In this document: positions 40,923 to 50,372 of the stretch, in pieces
Layout of the letters: each line of letters begins with the position of its first letter
How positions within the stretch are numbered: position 1 is the stretch's first letter
Origin: Opitutus terrae PB90-1
GTDB taxonomy: Bacteria; Verrucomicrobiota; Verrucomicrobiia; Opitutales; Opitutaceae
Assembly: GCF_000019965.1 (NCBI RefSeq)
Contig: NC_010571.1
Coordinates: forward strand, 4,349,001-4,413,000
Reading direction: 5' to 3'
Length of the DNA: 64,000 nucleotides
Notes under the pieces: generated by a model
Seen by the model: the letters and a program-made list of their open reading frames with translations, nothing else
Told to the model about the DNA's origin: nothing
The model's database searches: none
Made by a program: the position numbers and the translations under genes

Positions 40923-43520
40923 CTACCGCCACTCGTGGCGCGGGTAACGTCGCGAAAGCTCGGTCTTGATTTTCGGATACTGCTCGCGCCAGAAATTCGT
41001 CAGGTCATCGGTGACTTGGATCGGCCGCTGGTTCGGAGCGAGCACCTCGATCTTCACCGGCACGCGACCGTGGCCGATCGTAAATTTCCCGTTGATCCCG
41101 TAGAGCTCCTGGATCCGCGCAGAGAGGATCGGCGGGCCGTCGTTCTCATAGCGCAGCTTCGAGCGGCGGCCGTTCGCCATCGTCAGCCGCTCCGGCAGGT
41201 AGTCGTCCAAGACCGCGAGCTGTTCCTGCGTCAACCAATCGCGCAACACCGGCATCACAGGCTTGTCCCTCACGTCGCGCGCGCTCAGCTCGCCGTAGCA
41301 CACCTGTTCGATCAGCGTTGCGCGGTCGGCGTCGGTGATCGGGTTCACCTCGAGTTCGGGGAACCACTCGGCCATTCGGTTGACGCGCGTGATCCACTGC
41401 TCGACGGCTTCATCCCACGCCTCGAGTTTGATCCGGCCGGCGAGCACTTCCTTCGTCAACAACGCCGCCGCCTCATTGAGCGGCGCCTCGTCGCCGCTCA
41501 CTTTCGCCTCTAACACCAGGTCGCGAAACCGTCGCTCGCGCCGCGACACCACGCGTTTCGCCTGTTCGTCGTAAACCACGCCGCGCGTCTGCCGGTAGTC
41601 GTCGGGAAAGATCTCCTCCAACCAAGGTTCCTCGATCGCGGTCGCGAGCGACAGCAGCACGTTGATCTCGCCGCCGCGGCCCTCAACTTCGCTGATCTCG
41701 GCCGCGACCAACAGCGGCGCTTTGTGAATCGCGCTTTCGCGCGCCAGCAGTCCGCGCCGCTGGTGCACGAGTTCGCAGCGCAGGGTGCCGGCGTCGAGCC
41801 GCTTCGCCAGATGATCCGAAAAGCCCGCCAGCACACACTTCCTGACATCGCTGCTTTCGACCCGACGCTCGCCCACATCGAGGCCTTCCTTCTCCGCGAT
41901 CTCGAGAAACTGCTGGAACAAGGGACCAACCTGTCGCGCCGCCTGCGCATGAATGCCCAGCCGGCGACACGCCTCGAGTGAGTAGTTGCTTCGATCGGCG
42001 TAGCTCCATGCGCGCATCAGCAGGAAAAAGTCGCTCTCGTGCTCTTCGCCGAGAGCGTCTTCCCGCGCATCGTCCACGTCGCGCGACACGCCGCGCAGCA
42101 GGAAACTGCGGCCCTGCGTCAGCGCGGCCATCAGCGCCACCGGCCGCACGCAGCCGCGCTCCTGCGCTGCCAACAGCATTCGCGCATAGCGAGGATGCAC
42201 GGGGAAGCGGAGCATCTTCCGGCCGACGTCGGTGATTGAGGTCTCTCCTGGGGGCGCTACGCCCTCGTCGCGTCGGTCCTGCCGCGACGAGGGCGTCGCG
42301 GCTCCAATGGCACCAAGGTCCGCCAGCAGCATCTCTGCCCGCTCGAGCGCCTTCGGATCCGGTTTCTCCAGCCAGGGAAAATTCGCCACGTCGTCGATCC
42401 CACTCGCCTTGAGTGTCAGCACGACTTCGGCGAGATCGAGTCGCTTCACCTCCGGCAGCTCCTGCGGCGCCCGTTGCGCGTGCTCGCGCTCGGTCCAGAG
42501 CCGGACGCATACGCCCGGGGCCGTCCGACCCGCGCGGCCCGCGCGCTGATCCGCGCTCGCGGCGGAAATCTTCTCGATCAGCAGCGTGTTGATTCCGCGG
42601 TGCGGATCGAACCGCGCCATGCGCGCGAGTCCGCTGTCGATCACCGCCGTCACGCCTTCGATTGTCAGCGAGGTTTCCGCGACGTTGGTCGAAACGATGA
42701 TCTTGCGGGTATCGTAGCGTGCCACCGCACGGTCCTGCGCGTCGGGTGGCAATTCGCCATGCAGCGGAAAACACACGCAATCGCGCAGCGCCCGCGAGCC
42801 TTGAATCGCCTGCACGGTCCGACTGATTTCATAGGCGCCCGGCATGAATACCAGCATGTCGCCCGCTTGGGTGGTCGCGATGCGTTCACACTCGCGCGCG
42901 GCGACGTCCCACACGGCGTCGTGGTCGAAGTTCACCGTCTTCGGCAGATACTCGATCCGCACCGGAAAACTGCGGCCCTGCGACACGAGCGTTTCGCACG
43001 GCGCGAGGTAGGTCTGCAGCGCGCCGGCGTCGAGCGTCGCCGACATCACGAGGATCTTCAAATCGGGCCGTGTGCTCTGCTGAATTTGCAACGCACGCGC
43101 GAGCGAAATGTCGCCGTAAAGATGCCGCTCGTGAAACTCGTCGAACACCACCGCGCTCACGCCGCGCAGGCTCGCATCGAACGACATCTGCCGGAGCAGG
43201 ATTCCCTCGGTCACGAAGCGGATCCGCGTGCGGTCACTCACACGCGACTCGAGCCTGATCTGATAACCGACGGTGTCGCCGAGCCGGCTGCCCATTTCCT
43301 CGGCGACGCGCTTCGCGAGCAGTCGCGCGGCGAGTCGCCGCGGCTGCAATACGACGACCTCGCCGCGTTCGCCCAGCAGCCCGTGCTGCAGCAGCATCTG
43401 CGGAATCTGCGTCGATTTGCCCGAGCCAGTCGGCGCCTGGACGATCAATCGGCCGTGCGCGCGCACCGCCGACACGACGGCGGATTCGAGTTCGTAGATG
43501 GGCAGTTCGCGCGGCGACAT
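40923..43520 (-). CDS. hrpB: ATP-dependent RNA helicase HrpB, with in-frame repeat insertion
   Basis: The 865-residue product is a DEAH-type helicase of the HrpB family: P-loop APTGSGKSTQIPQMLLQHGL, Walker B VVFDEFHERHLYGDISLA, motif III SATLDAG, motif VI DQRAGRAGRTAPGV, then ratchet and C-terminal HrpB domains. Between LLADLGAI and ITDVGRKMLRFPVHPRYARM an insert of about 23 residues (GAATPSSRQDRRDEGVAPPG and on) is encoded by a family B hairpin element. It preserves the frame and lies at a domain junction. The start at 43520 (MSPRELPIYEL) matches the family; the upstream frame is open to 43604. Confidence 0.93.
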   Translation of the reverse strand: MSPRELPIYELESAVVSAVRAHGRLIVQAPTGSGKSTQIPQMLLQHGLLGERGEVVVLQPRRLAARLLAKRVAEEMGSRLGDTVGYQIRLESRVSDRTRIRFVTEGILLRQMSFDASLRGVSAVVFDEFHERHLYGDISLARALQIQQSTRPDLKILVMSATLDAGALQTYLAPCETLVSQGRSFPVRIEYLPKTVNFDHDAVWDVAARECERIATTQAGDMLVFMPGAYEISRTVQAIQGSRALRDCVCFPLHGELPPDAQDRAVARYDTRKIIVSTNVAETSLTIEGVTAVIDSGLARMARFDPHRGINTLLIEKISAASADQRAGRAGRTAPGVCVRLWTEREHAQRAPQELPEVKRLDLAEVVLTLKASGIDDVANFPWLEKPDPKALERAEMLLADLGAIGAATPSSRQDRRDEGVAPPGETSITDVGRKMLRFPVHPRYARMLLAAQERGCVRPVALMAALTQGRSFLLRGVSRDVDDAREDALGEEHESDFFLLMRAWSYADRSNYSLEACRRLGIHAQAARQVGPLFQQFLEIAEKEGLDVGERRVESSDVRKCVLAGFSDHLAKRLDAGTLRCELVHQRRGLLARESAIHKAPLLVAAEISEVEGRGGEINVLLSLATAIEEPWLEEIFPDDYRQTRGVVYDEQAKRVVSRRERRFRDLVLEAKVSGDEAPLNEAAALLTKEVLAGRIKLEAWDEAVEQWITRVNRMAEWFPELEVNPITDADRATLIEQVCYGELSARDVRDKPVMPVLRDWLTQEQLAVLDDYLPERLTMANGRRSKLRYENDGPPILSARIQELYGINGKFTIGHGRVPVKIEVLAPNQRPIQVTDDLTNFWREQYPKIKTELSRRYPRHEWR
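42250..42305. repeat. Two-hairpin element, family B copy 2, inside hrpB
   Basis: Same arrangement as 25392-25443: CCCT- and AGGG-loop hairpins between outer arms (one arm imperfect). It is translated in frame as part of HrpB. Confidence 0.75.
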
Positions 43521-43929
43521 GGAAGTTGGGAGGTCGGAGTTTCGAGTTTGGAGTTCAAGCCGCGCAAGCGCAGAAGCACCCTCCACGGCGCGAGGGCAGT
43601 CCAACCCGTCGACGCAGCGCGGATGCGCTTACTCAGGTGGAGCGCCTGGCTCTCATGGCGCTGTGGGGCGCAGGAACGCGTGAGCGTTTCGGCGGAAGCC
43701 TCATGGCTTCCGCTACCAAACGCGTTGAGGGCAACGCGCTTCACCTCGCGCCCGAAACTCTGAATTCGAAAGTCAAAACCGCACGCGCGCGGCCGGCCGT
43801 GCATGTGAGCAACCGGTGAGCAACTTTGCTCGCAAGTTATTCACCGCTTTTCACTGCGAACCGAATGTGAAAAACAATGGCTTCCGTTTCCCGCGCGGAC
43901 CCGCACGCTCGCCCCCGTTCCTTGATAGA
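43521..43929. other. Leader side of the large intergenic gap
   Basis: Upstream region of hrpB (minus) and of the candidate RNA (plus). Apart from the family F hairpins there is a locally AT-richer stretch near 43830-43880. No promoter box is clear. Confidence 0.35.
43636..43750. repeat. Family F hairpin cluster upstream of hrpB
   Basis: Three hairpins follow each other. The first, AGCGCC...GGCGCT, comes after AGGTGG. The second is GCGGAAGCC-TCAT-GGCTTCCGC. The third is CGCGTT-GAGGGC-AACGCG with a following TTCACCTC. The last matches the conserved loop and tail of the copies at 23885 and 44916, with a compensated stem. Confidence 0.6.
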
Positions 43930-44785
43930 ACAGTCGCAGTGCGGCGGCCTGAAAAACCCGCCGAGAGCGCGACTGGGATAATCCCGGGCAACCGGGGAAA
44001 GGTTGGCGGCAGCTGGTGCCGCCCTCCCCTTGCAACCGCGTCAGCGGATTGAAAGGCACATATCACCAGCTCCTCTGATCCGGAGTCGTGTCCGGTCAGT
44101 TCACACGAACCAGGAGCTGAGCGGCGAGCGGCGATTAGAAACCGCGCGCGAGCCGAGTCAGGCCCACAGGAAGTTTCGACCTGTGCGCCGACGCAGTTAC
44201 CCAGAGGGTTTTGGTTGCTACTGCGCAGACCAGAACGCAGTCGCGTTTCCCGGCGGGCCCACCCCGCCAAAAGGCCCCGCTCGTTCGCGCGAGCAGGGCG
44301 CGCAAGGGAAGCGTGGCGGCGGGGAGTGAGCGGGCCTGGCAAAGCTCGTCAACCTCCTCAAATTGGGGCGGCGTGAAAAACCGCGTCACCCCACTGCAAA
44401 AGCGAATGCAACCTGAGAGTTAAGAGGTCAGACCCGTAACGCGGGGCCAACGTCCGGCCAAAAGTCGGAGCCGTCCCCGTGGCAACGGTGCCGACGCGAA
44501 GGTAAGATTTGCAGGCGTGTCCGCACCACGTCCGGCGAGCCGCTTCCGGCAGGGAGCGTCCGAACCGGGCGAAGAGGCCTCACTCGATAGATCCCGATCG
44601 GAAACGGTCAGGACGGTCCCGCCATGAGACCGAGACATCCGCATGCCGCGGAGAGTGGCGTCGGGGAGCACACGGCCCGCGAAAGCGAGGCGCCCAACAG
44701 TGTGCCGACGGGAAAGAGCGCGTGGCGAACGCCCACCCCCAAGTTTGGCCCCGGGACCGCGAGGTTCCGGGGCCTTACTTTTTTT
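43930..44785 (+). ncRNA. Candidate long structured noncoding RNA ending at a strong terminator
   Basis: No convincing protein frame exists here. Strong local folds occur in series: GGCGGCA-GCTGG-TGCCGCC (44005-44023); a junction with closing stem CAGCTCCT/AGGAGCTG (44067-44074/44112-44119) around a 9-bp bulged hairpin CTGATCCGGA/TCCGGTCAG; GCCCCGCTCG/CGAGCAGGGC (about 44273-44299); GTCGG...CCGAC (about 44464-44495); CGGTC...GACCG (about 44611-44629); and 44660-44709 with GCACAC/GTGTGC and a CGC-GAAA-GCG tip. The stretch ends at the terminator 44747-44785. It does not match RNase P RNA, tmRNA, SRP or 6S RNA as I know them. The 5' end is uncertain. Confidence 0.45.
44747..44785 (+). terminator. 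Strong Rho-independent terminator with GNRA loop
   Basis: Stem GGCCCCGGGACC/GGTTCCGGGGCC (12 bp, one G-T pair), loop GCGA, then TTACTTTTTTT. No protein gene on the plus strand leads into it, which is the main reason to suspect an RNA transcript upstream. Confidence 0.85.
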
Positions 44786-44913
44786 GGCGCCTGCAGGCGG
44801 CGCGCGGGCAGTCTTTGGCGGGTTCGTCGGGCCGCATTCCGCGGTCCGTGGCGGAGGCGTCCGACTTTCGCCGAAACTACGTCGCCCGAGGCACTCACGC
44901 GTCCTGCTACAAG

Positions 44914-44948
44914 CCAGCGCCTTGAGGCCAAGGCGCTCCACCTCGAGC
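44914..44948. repeat. Family F hairpin upstream of typA
   Basis: AGCGCCTT-GAGGCC-AAGGCGCT (44916-44937), then CCACCTCGAG. Same loop class and 3' tail as the copies at 23885-23912 and 43722-43750. Confidence 0.65.
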
Positions 44949-45116
44949 CATCCCGCTTTCGCGGCCGCCGCCCGCACCCCCGGCTCCGCACGCCCGGCGC
45001 TGCACCCTTGTCTGGTGCCACCAAGCGTTTTGTGACATGGTCCGCTTAGGCCTTGCGTTCACTCCGTGCGCTCCGCACGTTCACCGGTTTTTCGAAGCCG
45101 GAACGCGGCCGCCACA

Positions 45117-46940
45117 ATGAACGAGAACATCCGTAATATCGCCATCATCGCCCACGTCGACCATGGGAAGACCACCCTCGTCGACCAGTTGCTGAAGGAA
45201 GGCGGAGCTTTCCGCGCCAACCAGCACGTGGACGAACGCGCCATGGACTCGATGGATCTTGAGCGCGAAAAGGGCATCACGATCAAGGCCAAGAACACCT
45301 CCATTCACTGGCACGACAAGATCATCAACATCGTCGACACGCCCGGCCACGCCGATTTCGGCGGCGAGGTGGAGCGGGCGCTCCGGATGGTCGACGGCGT
45401 GCTGCTCGTCGTCGATGCCTACGACGGCCCGCAGGCCCAGACCCGTTTCGTCCTCCGCAAGGCGCTGAACCACGGGCTCAAGGTCGTGATCGTCATCAAC
45501 AAGATCGATCGCGAAAACGCCGAGCCCGCCAAGATGTATGACAAGGTGCTCGAGCTGCTGATGGAGCTCAACGCCACCGAGGAGCAGTTCGACGCGCCGG
45601 TCGTCTACGGTTCCGGCCGCGACGGCTACATGATGAAGAAGCTGGACGACAAGCGGGAGAACATGGCTCCCCTCTTCCAGACGATCCTCGATCACATTCC
45701 GCCCCCGTTCGCGCGGCCCAACCAGCCCTTCCACATGCTCGTCTCCAACATCGATTGGAGCGACTACGTGGGCCGAATCGCGATCGGCAAGATTCTCGGC
45801 GGCAAGATCTCCGTCGGCGACCCGGTCTTCGTGGTCCGCAACAGCACCGGCCAGAAAGCCCGCGCCAAGGTGACGAAGGTTTTCGAGTACTCCGGACTCG
45901 GCACCAACGAGGCTTCGATGGCCGTCGCCGGCAACATCGTCGGGCTGTCCGGCTTCGAGGACATCGACATCGGCGACACCATCGCCGTCAACGAGGAGCA
46001 GAAGGCGCTACCGTTCACGCAAATCGATCCGCCTACGCTGGAGATGCAGTTCTGCGTGAACGACGGTCCGCTCGTCGGCCAGGACGGCCGGCTCGTCACC
46101 TCGCGCCAGCTGCGCGAGCGGCTCTTCCGCGAATTGAAGACCAACGTGTCCATCTACGTTGATGACACCGACCGGGCTGGCGTCTTCACCGTGAAGGCAC
46201 GTGGCGCGATGCAGGTGGCCGTACTCGTCGAGACGATGCGTCGCGAGGGCTTCGAGCTTCTGGTCTCGCGGCCGACCGTCATCGAGCGTCGCGGCCCGAA
46301 CGGCGAGCGGCTCGAGCCCTACGAGACCGTCTGGGTCGAAGTGCCCGACGAATGCGTCGGCGCGATCATGCAGAATCTCGCCAACCGCAAGGGGCAGCTC
46401 ACGAACATGGAGAAGATGGCGCACTCGACGATGATCGAGGCGACCATTACCACCCGCGGATTGATCGGCATGGAGATCGACGTCGTCAACGCGACGAGTG
46501 GCCGCGGCGTGATGAGCCATCTGTTCAAAGAGTACGGACCCTACGCCGGCGAGGTGCTCACGCGATTGACCGGCACACTCCTCGCGACCGAGGCGGGTGA
46601 AACGACATCGTACGCCCTCGTGATGGTCCAAGAGCGCGGCAAGCTCTTCGTCGGCCCCGGCGAGCAGGTATACGAAGGCATGATCGTCGGCGAGAATCCG
46701 CGTAACGAGGACATCCCCGTCAACGCCGTCCGCGAGAAGAAGCTCACCAACTTCCGTTCGCAAGGCGAAGGCGTCGCCGCGGGCCTGACTCCGGCGACGA
46801 AGCTGTCGCTGGAACGTGCGATCGAATACATCGCGGCGGACGAATTCGTCGAGGTCACGCCGCACCACCTGCGGCTGCGCAAGCGCATCCTCAGCCAGAC
46901 CGATCGCCGCAAAGCCGAGCGCGCCGCAAAAGCGGAGTAA
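45117..46940 (+). CDS. typA: TypA/BipA ribosome-associated GTPase
   Basis: The 607-residue product is a translational GTPase acting on the ribosome, linked to 50S assembly and stress growth. It has G1 [21 protein letters not shown]2/G3 [17 protein letters not shown] and [15 protein letters not shown]4 [12 protein letters not shown], the EF-Tu-like beta-barrel, EF-G-like domains III/V, and the TypA-specific C-terminal domain ending near [20 protein letters not shown]. Length is standard. The start [18 protein letters not shown] is chosen by family; the frame is open upstream to 45066 without support. Confidence 0.97.
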   Translation: MNENIRNIAIIAHVDHGKTTLVDQLLKEGGAFRANQHVDERAMDSMDLEREKGITIKAKNTSIHWHDKIINIVDTPGHADFGGEVERALRMVDGVLLVVDAYDGPQAQTRFVLRKALNHGLKVVIVINKIDRENAEPAKMYDKVLELLMELNATEEQFDAPVVYGSGRDGYMMKKLDDKRENMAPLFQTILDHIPPPFARPNQPFHMLVSNIDWSDYVGRIAIGKILGGKISVGDPVFVVRNSTGQKARAKVTKVFEYSGLGTNEASMAVAGNIVGLSGFEDIDIGDTIAVNEEQKALPFTQIDPPTLEMQFCVNDGPLVGQDGRLVTSRQLRERLFRELKTNVSIYVDDTDRAGVFTVKARGAMQVAVLVETMRREGFELLVSRPTVIERRGPNGERLEPYETVWVEVPDECVGAIMQNLANRKGQLTNMEKMAHSTMIEATITTRGLIGMEIDVVNATSGRGVMSHLFKEYGPYAGEVLTRLTGTLLATEAGETTSYALVMVQERGKLFVGPGEQVYEGMIVGENPRNEDIPVNAVREKKLTNFRSQGEGVAAGLTPATKLSLERAIEYIAADEFVEVTPHHLRLRKRILSQTDRRKAERAAKAE

Positions 46941-46957
46941 GGAACGAGTGAGGCTGG

Positions 46958-47025
46958 CACGGGCGTCCCGCCCGTGTTCACCGGTCGAGTCCGCCATCGT
47001 GGCGGAGCCCGCCGTCCCGGCGGGC
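46958..47025. repeat. Triple-hairpin element (family E) after typA
   Basis: Three hairpins with 3-base loops in a row: CACGGGCG-TCC-CGCCCGTG (46958-46976), TCCGCCA-TCG-TGGCGGA (46990-47006), and GCCCGCCG-TCC-CGGCGGGC (47007-47025). They begin 18 bases after the typA stop, so they could also stop transcription. Confidence 0.65.
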
Positions 47026-47113
47026 TTTCCGTTCGTGGGCTAGGCTCGCCTGATGCCGCCACGGCGGAGTCAGGAGACCCCGCCCTACAACGGCAGCCCA
47101 CGCTTCGCTGATG

Positions 47114-47165
47114 GTAGGGCCGCCGTTCACCGGCGGCCGCGGCCGGCGGCGAGCGCCGGCCCTAC
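47114..47165. repeat. Two-hairpin element, family E
   Basis: Outer arms GTAGGG/CCCTAC enclose GCCGCCG...CGGCGGC and GGCCGGCG...CGCCGGCC. Related copies are at 53507-53611 and 54640-54720. Confidence 0.65.
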
Positions 47166-47183
47166 GATAGGTCCTGGCCTTCG

Positions 47184-47220
47184 CTCTGGACCCTCAGCTT
47201 TCGGCCCTGGGCTCTCGACC
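47184..47220. repeat. Degenerate heptad repeat
   Basis: Units around CTCTGGACCCTCAGC and CTGGGCTCTCGACC, resembling the tmk-holB heptads (3265-3421) and 54798-54827. It lies just before the end of the RND transporter gene. Confidence 0.45.
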
Positions 47221-47225
47221 TTGTC

Positions 47226-50200
47226 TCACTTTGCCGGCGCGGCGACTTCGACTTCCTCCGCGGTCTCGTGCCGGATCTCCTCGGCCTTCTTCAAGCCATA
47301 CGCGCTCGAGTGGCCGGTGACCTTCACGGCGAAGTGATCGACGAGCACGTAGAAGATCGGCACCACGAACAGCGTCAGGAAGGTCGCGATGCTCAAGCCG
47401 CCCACGACCACGATGCCCATCGGATTCCGCGTTTCCGCGCCCGCGCCGGAGGCAAACGCGATTGGCACCGCGCCCAGGATCGTCGCGATCGCGGTCATGA
47501 TGATCGGCCGGAATCGCAGAATCGACGCCTCATACGCCGCTTCAAAAGCGTTGCGCCCTTCGAGTTGGAGCTGGTTCGCGAACTCCACGATCAGGATACC
47601 GTTTTTCGCCACCAGCCCGATCAGCATGATCAGCCCGAAGCGCGAATAAAGGTTGTCCGTCATCGCCGTGCCCCAGAAGCGCGTGCAGTAAAGCACGATC
47701 ACCCCGCCGGCCAGCGCCAGGATGATGCCGGTGAAAATCGTGATCGGATGAATCCACGATTCGAACTGCGCGGCGAGAATCAGAAACGTGAACACCAGCG
47801 CCAGCGTGAACAGCATCCAGGTGTCGCTGGCGCTCTCGACGTATTCACGCGTCTCGCCGTCCCAGGCATACGTGTAGCCCGCCGGCAGCAGCTTCTCCGC
47901 CTGCACCTGCAGAAAATCCACGCCGTCGCCGATCGTCGCATTGCCCACCAGCTGGGCCGAAACCGTGACCGAGCGCAGCCGCATGAAGTGCGGATAGTTC
48001 TCCGGCACCACCGCCTCGTTCGCCTGCACCAGATTCGTGAGTTGGATCAGGTGCCCGGTGGAGGATTTCACGTAGACGCGGCTGAGATCCGACGGCGTCG
48101 TGCGATCCTCGTCCGCGACCTGCACCAGCACGTCATACTCCTGGCTGCCGCGCTGGAAGGTCGTCACGCGTTTGCCGCCGAAGAGCGTCTCCAACGTCGA
48201 GGCGATCTCGGAGATCGGCACGTTCAGATCCGCGGCCTTGGCGCGATCGATCCGGACGTCGAGCTGCGGCTTGGTCGGCGACGGATCCACGCGCGGCAGA
48301 TAAAACATATCGGTGCGTTCGCGCATCGCCGCGATCATCCGGTCGCCGAGCTGCTGCAGTTGGTCGAAGTCGGAGCCCTGCAATACCACCTGAATGCCGG
48401 CGCTGCCGCCCCGCTGGCCGAACGGCCGCGGCGCGAGCGGGAAGGCCTGTCCGCCCGTGATCTCGCGCCGGAATTTTTCCCGCATCTCGGCGATGATCTG
48501 CTGCGCCTTGCGCTCGCGCTGCTCCCACGGCTTCAGCGTCACGAACATGAACGCGCGGTTGCTGTCGCCGCTGCGGCGGAAGGTCCGCTCCACCTCCGGC
48601 ACGTCGAGCAGCATCTGCTCCATCTTGCCCGCGTAGTAGTGGCCGAACTCGGGCGTCGATCCGACCGGCGCGATGAAATACGCGCGAAACGCGCTGCGAT
48701 CCTCCAGTGGCGTCAGCTCACGCTGGAGTTGCAGATAAAAGATTGGACCCAACGCCGCCACCGCGCCCGCCCCCAGCAGCACCCAGAATTTATGCCGCAA
48801 CGTCCAGTTCAACATCGCGGCGTAGCGGCGGTTCATTCCTTCGAAGAAGGGTTCGGTCTTCTCATACAGCCAGCCGTGCTTCACGTGCCCTCCCACGAGG
48901 CGCGCCTTGAGCATCCGCGAGCTCAGCATCGGCGTCAGCGTCAGCGCAACGAAGGCGGACACCAACACCGAGATCGCCAGCGTCACGCCGAACTCGAAGA
49001 ACAACCGCCCCGTCTGGCCCGACTGAAACGCCACCGGCAGGAACACCGCAGCGAGCGTCAGCGTGGTGGCGATGATCGCGAACGCCACCTGCCGCGCGCC
49101 GTGCACCGCGGCGCGGATTGGCGGCTCTCCACCCTCGATGCGGCGGTAGATGTTCTCGAGCATCACGATCGCGTCGTCGACCACGAGGCCGACCGCGAGC
49201 ACCAGCGCGAGCAGCGTCAGCACGTTCAGCGAGAATCCCAGCCAGCTCATGATCGCGAAGGAGCCGATCACGGAAACAGGAATCGCCAGGAGCGGGATGA
49301 ACGTCGCGCGCCAGTCGCGCAGGAACACGAAGATCATCAGGATCACCAGCGTCGCCGCTTCCCACAGCGTCTTGTAGACCTCCGCCACGGAACGGTCGAC
49401 GAACACGGAGCTGTCGAACCCGATGTCGATGGTCACGCCCTTCGGCAGGCTCGCCTGGATGAGCGGGAGCTGGGCTTTCACGCCATCCGCCAGATCGAGC
49501 AGGTTCGACTGGGATTGCCGGAAAACCTGCACGCCCACCGTAGGCACCCCGCGGTAGTAGCTTTCGCCGCGATAATCGTTCTGCCCCAGCTCCACGCGAC
49601 CGATGTCGGAAAATTTCACCTGATAGCCGTTGCGCACCGCGAGGATCAGGTTCTCGAACTCCGCCACCTCCACCAAGCTGCCCTGCGTGCGCACGGTGAA
49701 CTCGCGCGTCACCGACTCGATGCGACCCCCGGGGATCTCGACGTTCTGCTGCTGCAGCGCGCGCTCTACGTCCGCCACCGTCAGCTCGTGTGCCGCCAGC
49801 CGGTCGGAGTCGATCCACAGCCGCATCGCATAACGCGGCCCGCGGATCTGCACCGCGCCCACCCCCGGTACGGTTTGGATCCGCTGCACCACGAAACGAT
49901 CAGCGATGTCGTAAAGTTCCTGCCGCGAATACCGGTCGGACGCCAACGAAAAGCCCATGATCGGATCGGCGTCGGCTTCGGTCTTCGTGACCTGCGGTTC
50001 GAGCACCTCGTCCGGCAGCTGCCGGCGCGCGCGGCTGACGCGGTCGCGCACGTCGTTCGCCGCCTCGTTCACGTCGCGCCGGAGGTTGAACTCGACCGTG
50101 ATCTCCGAGCGCTGTTCGAGCGAGAGCGAACGCACCACGCGAATCCCATCGATCGAGGAAATTTCTTTTTCCAGCGGTTCGGTGATTTTCGACTCGATCA

Positions 50201-50372
50201 CCTCCGCGGACGCGCCGGGATACGTCGTCGAGACCGAGATGATCGGCGAGTCGATGTCCGGATATTCGCGCACCGGCAGCCGCCGAAACGACAGCAGGCC
50301 GATCAGCACGATCAGAATCGAGGCAACGAGGCAGACCACCGGCCGCCGGATCGAAACGTCGGACAGGATCAT
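47226..50372 (-). CDS. RND-family efflux transporter, inner-membrane pump (AcrB/MexB type)
   Basis: The 1048-residue pump has the hydrophobe/amphiphile (HAE1) pattern: ILSDVSIRRPVVCLVASILI start, IDSPIISVSTTYPGASAEVI, the first helix group with VLTLLALVLAVGLVVDDAIV and MLENIYRRIEGGEPP (conserved aspartates of proton relay), and the second repeat with LILAAQFESWIHPITIFTGI and GLVAKNGILIVEFANQLQLE. It sits in the inner membrane and exports hydrophobic or amphiphilic compounds through an adaptor and outer-membrane channel. Its ATG overlaps the adaptor stop by 4 bases. No outer-membrane channel gene is nearby. Drug versus other substrate is unknown. Confidence 0.95.
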   Translation of the reverse strand: MILSDVSIRRPVVCLVASILIVLIGLLSFRRLPVREYPDIDSPIISVSTTYPGASAEVIESKITEPLEKEISSIDGIRVVRSLSLEQRSEITVEFNLRRDVNEAANDVRDRVSRARRQLPDEVLEPQVTKTEADADPIMGFSLASDRYSRQELYDIADRFVVQRIQTVPGVGAVQIRGPRYAMRLWIDSDRLAAHELTVADVERALQQQNVEIPGGRIESVTREFTVRTQGSLVEVAEFENLILAVRNGYQVKFSDIGRVELGQNDYRGESYYRGVPTVGVQVFRQSQSNLLDLADGVKAQLPLIQASLPKGVTIDIGFDSSVFVDRSVAEVYKTLWEAATLVILMIFVFLRDWRATFIPLLAIPVSVIGSFAIMSWLGFSLNVLTLLALVLAVGLVVDDAIVMLENIYRRIEGGEPPIRAAVHGARQVAFAIIATTLTLAAVFLPVAFQSGQTGRLFFEFGVTLAISVLVSAFVALTLTPMLSSRMLKARLVGGHVKHGWLYEKTEPFFEGMNRRYAAMLNWTLRHKFWVLLGAGAVAALGPIFYLQLQRELTPLEDRSAFRAYFIAPVGSTPEFGHYYAGKMEQMLLDVPEVERTFRRSGDSNRAFMFVTLKPWEQRERKAQQIIAEMREKFRREITGGQAFPLAPRPFGQRGGSAGIQVVLQGSDFDQLQQLGDRMIAAMRERTDMFYLPRVDPSPTKPQLDVRIDRAKAADLNVPISEIASTLETLFGGKRVTTFQRGSQEYDVLVQVADEDRTTPSDLSRVYVKSSTGHLIQLTNLVQANEAVVPENYPHFMRLRSVTVSAQLVGNATIGDGVDFLQVQAEKLLPAGYTYAWDGETREYVESASDTWMLFTLALVFTFLILAAQFESWIHPITIFTGIILALAGGVIVLYCTRFWGTAMTDNLYSRFGLIMLIGLVAKNGILIVEFANQLQLEGRNAFEAAYEASILRFRPIIMTAIATILGAVPIAFASGAGAETRNPMGIVVVGGLSIATFLTLFVVPIFYVLVDHFAVKVTGHSSAYGLKKAEEIRHETAEEVEVAAPAK

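Noticed and set aside
43930-44785. RNase P RNA, tmRNA, SRP RNA, 6S RNA or group II intron as identity of the structured region
   Set aside because: None of the conserved core sequences of these RNAs, nor a recognisable intron domain V, could be found by eye.
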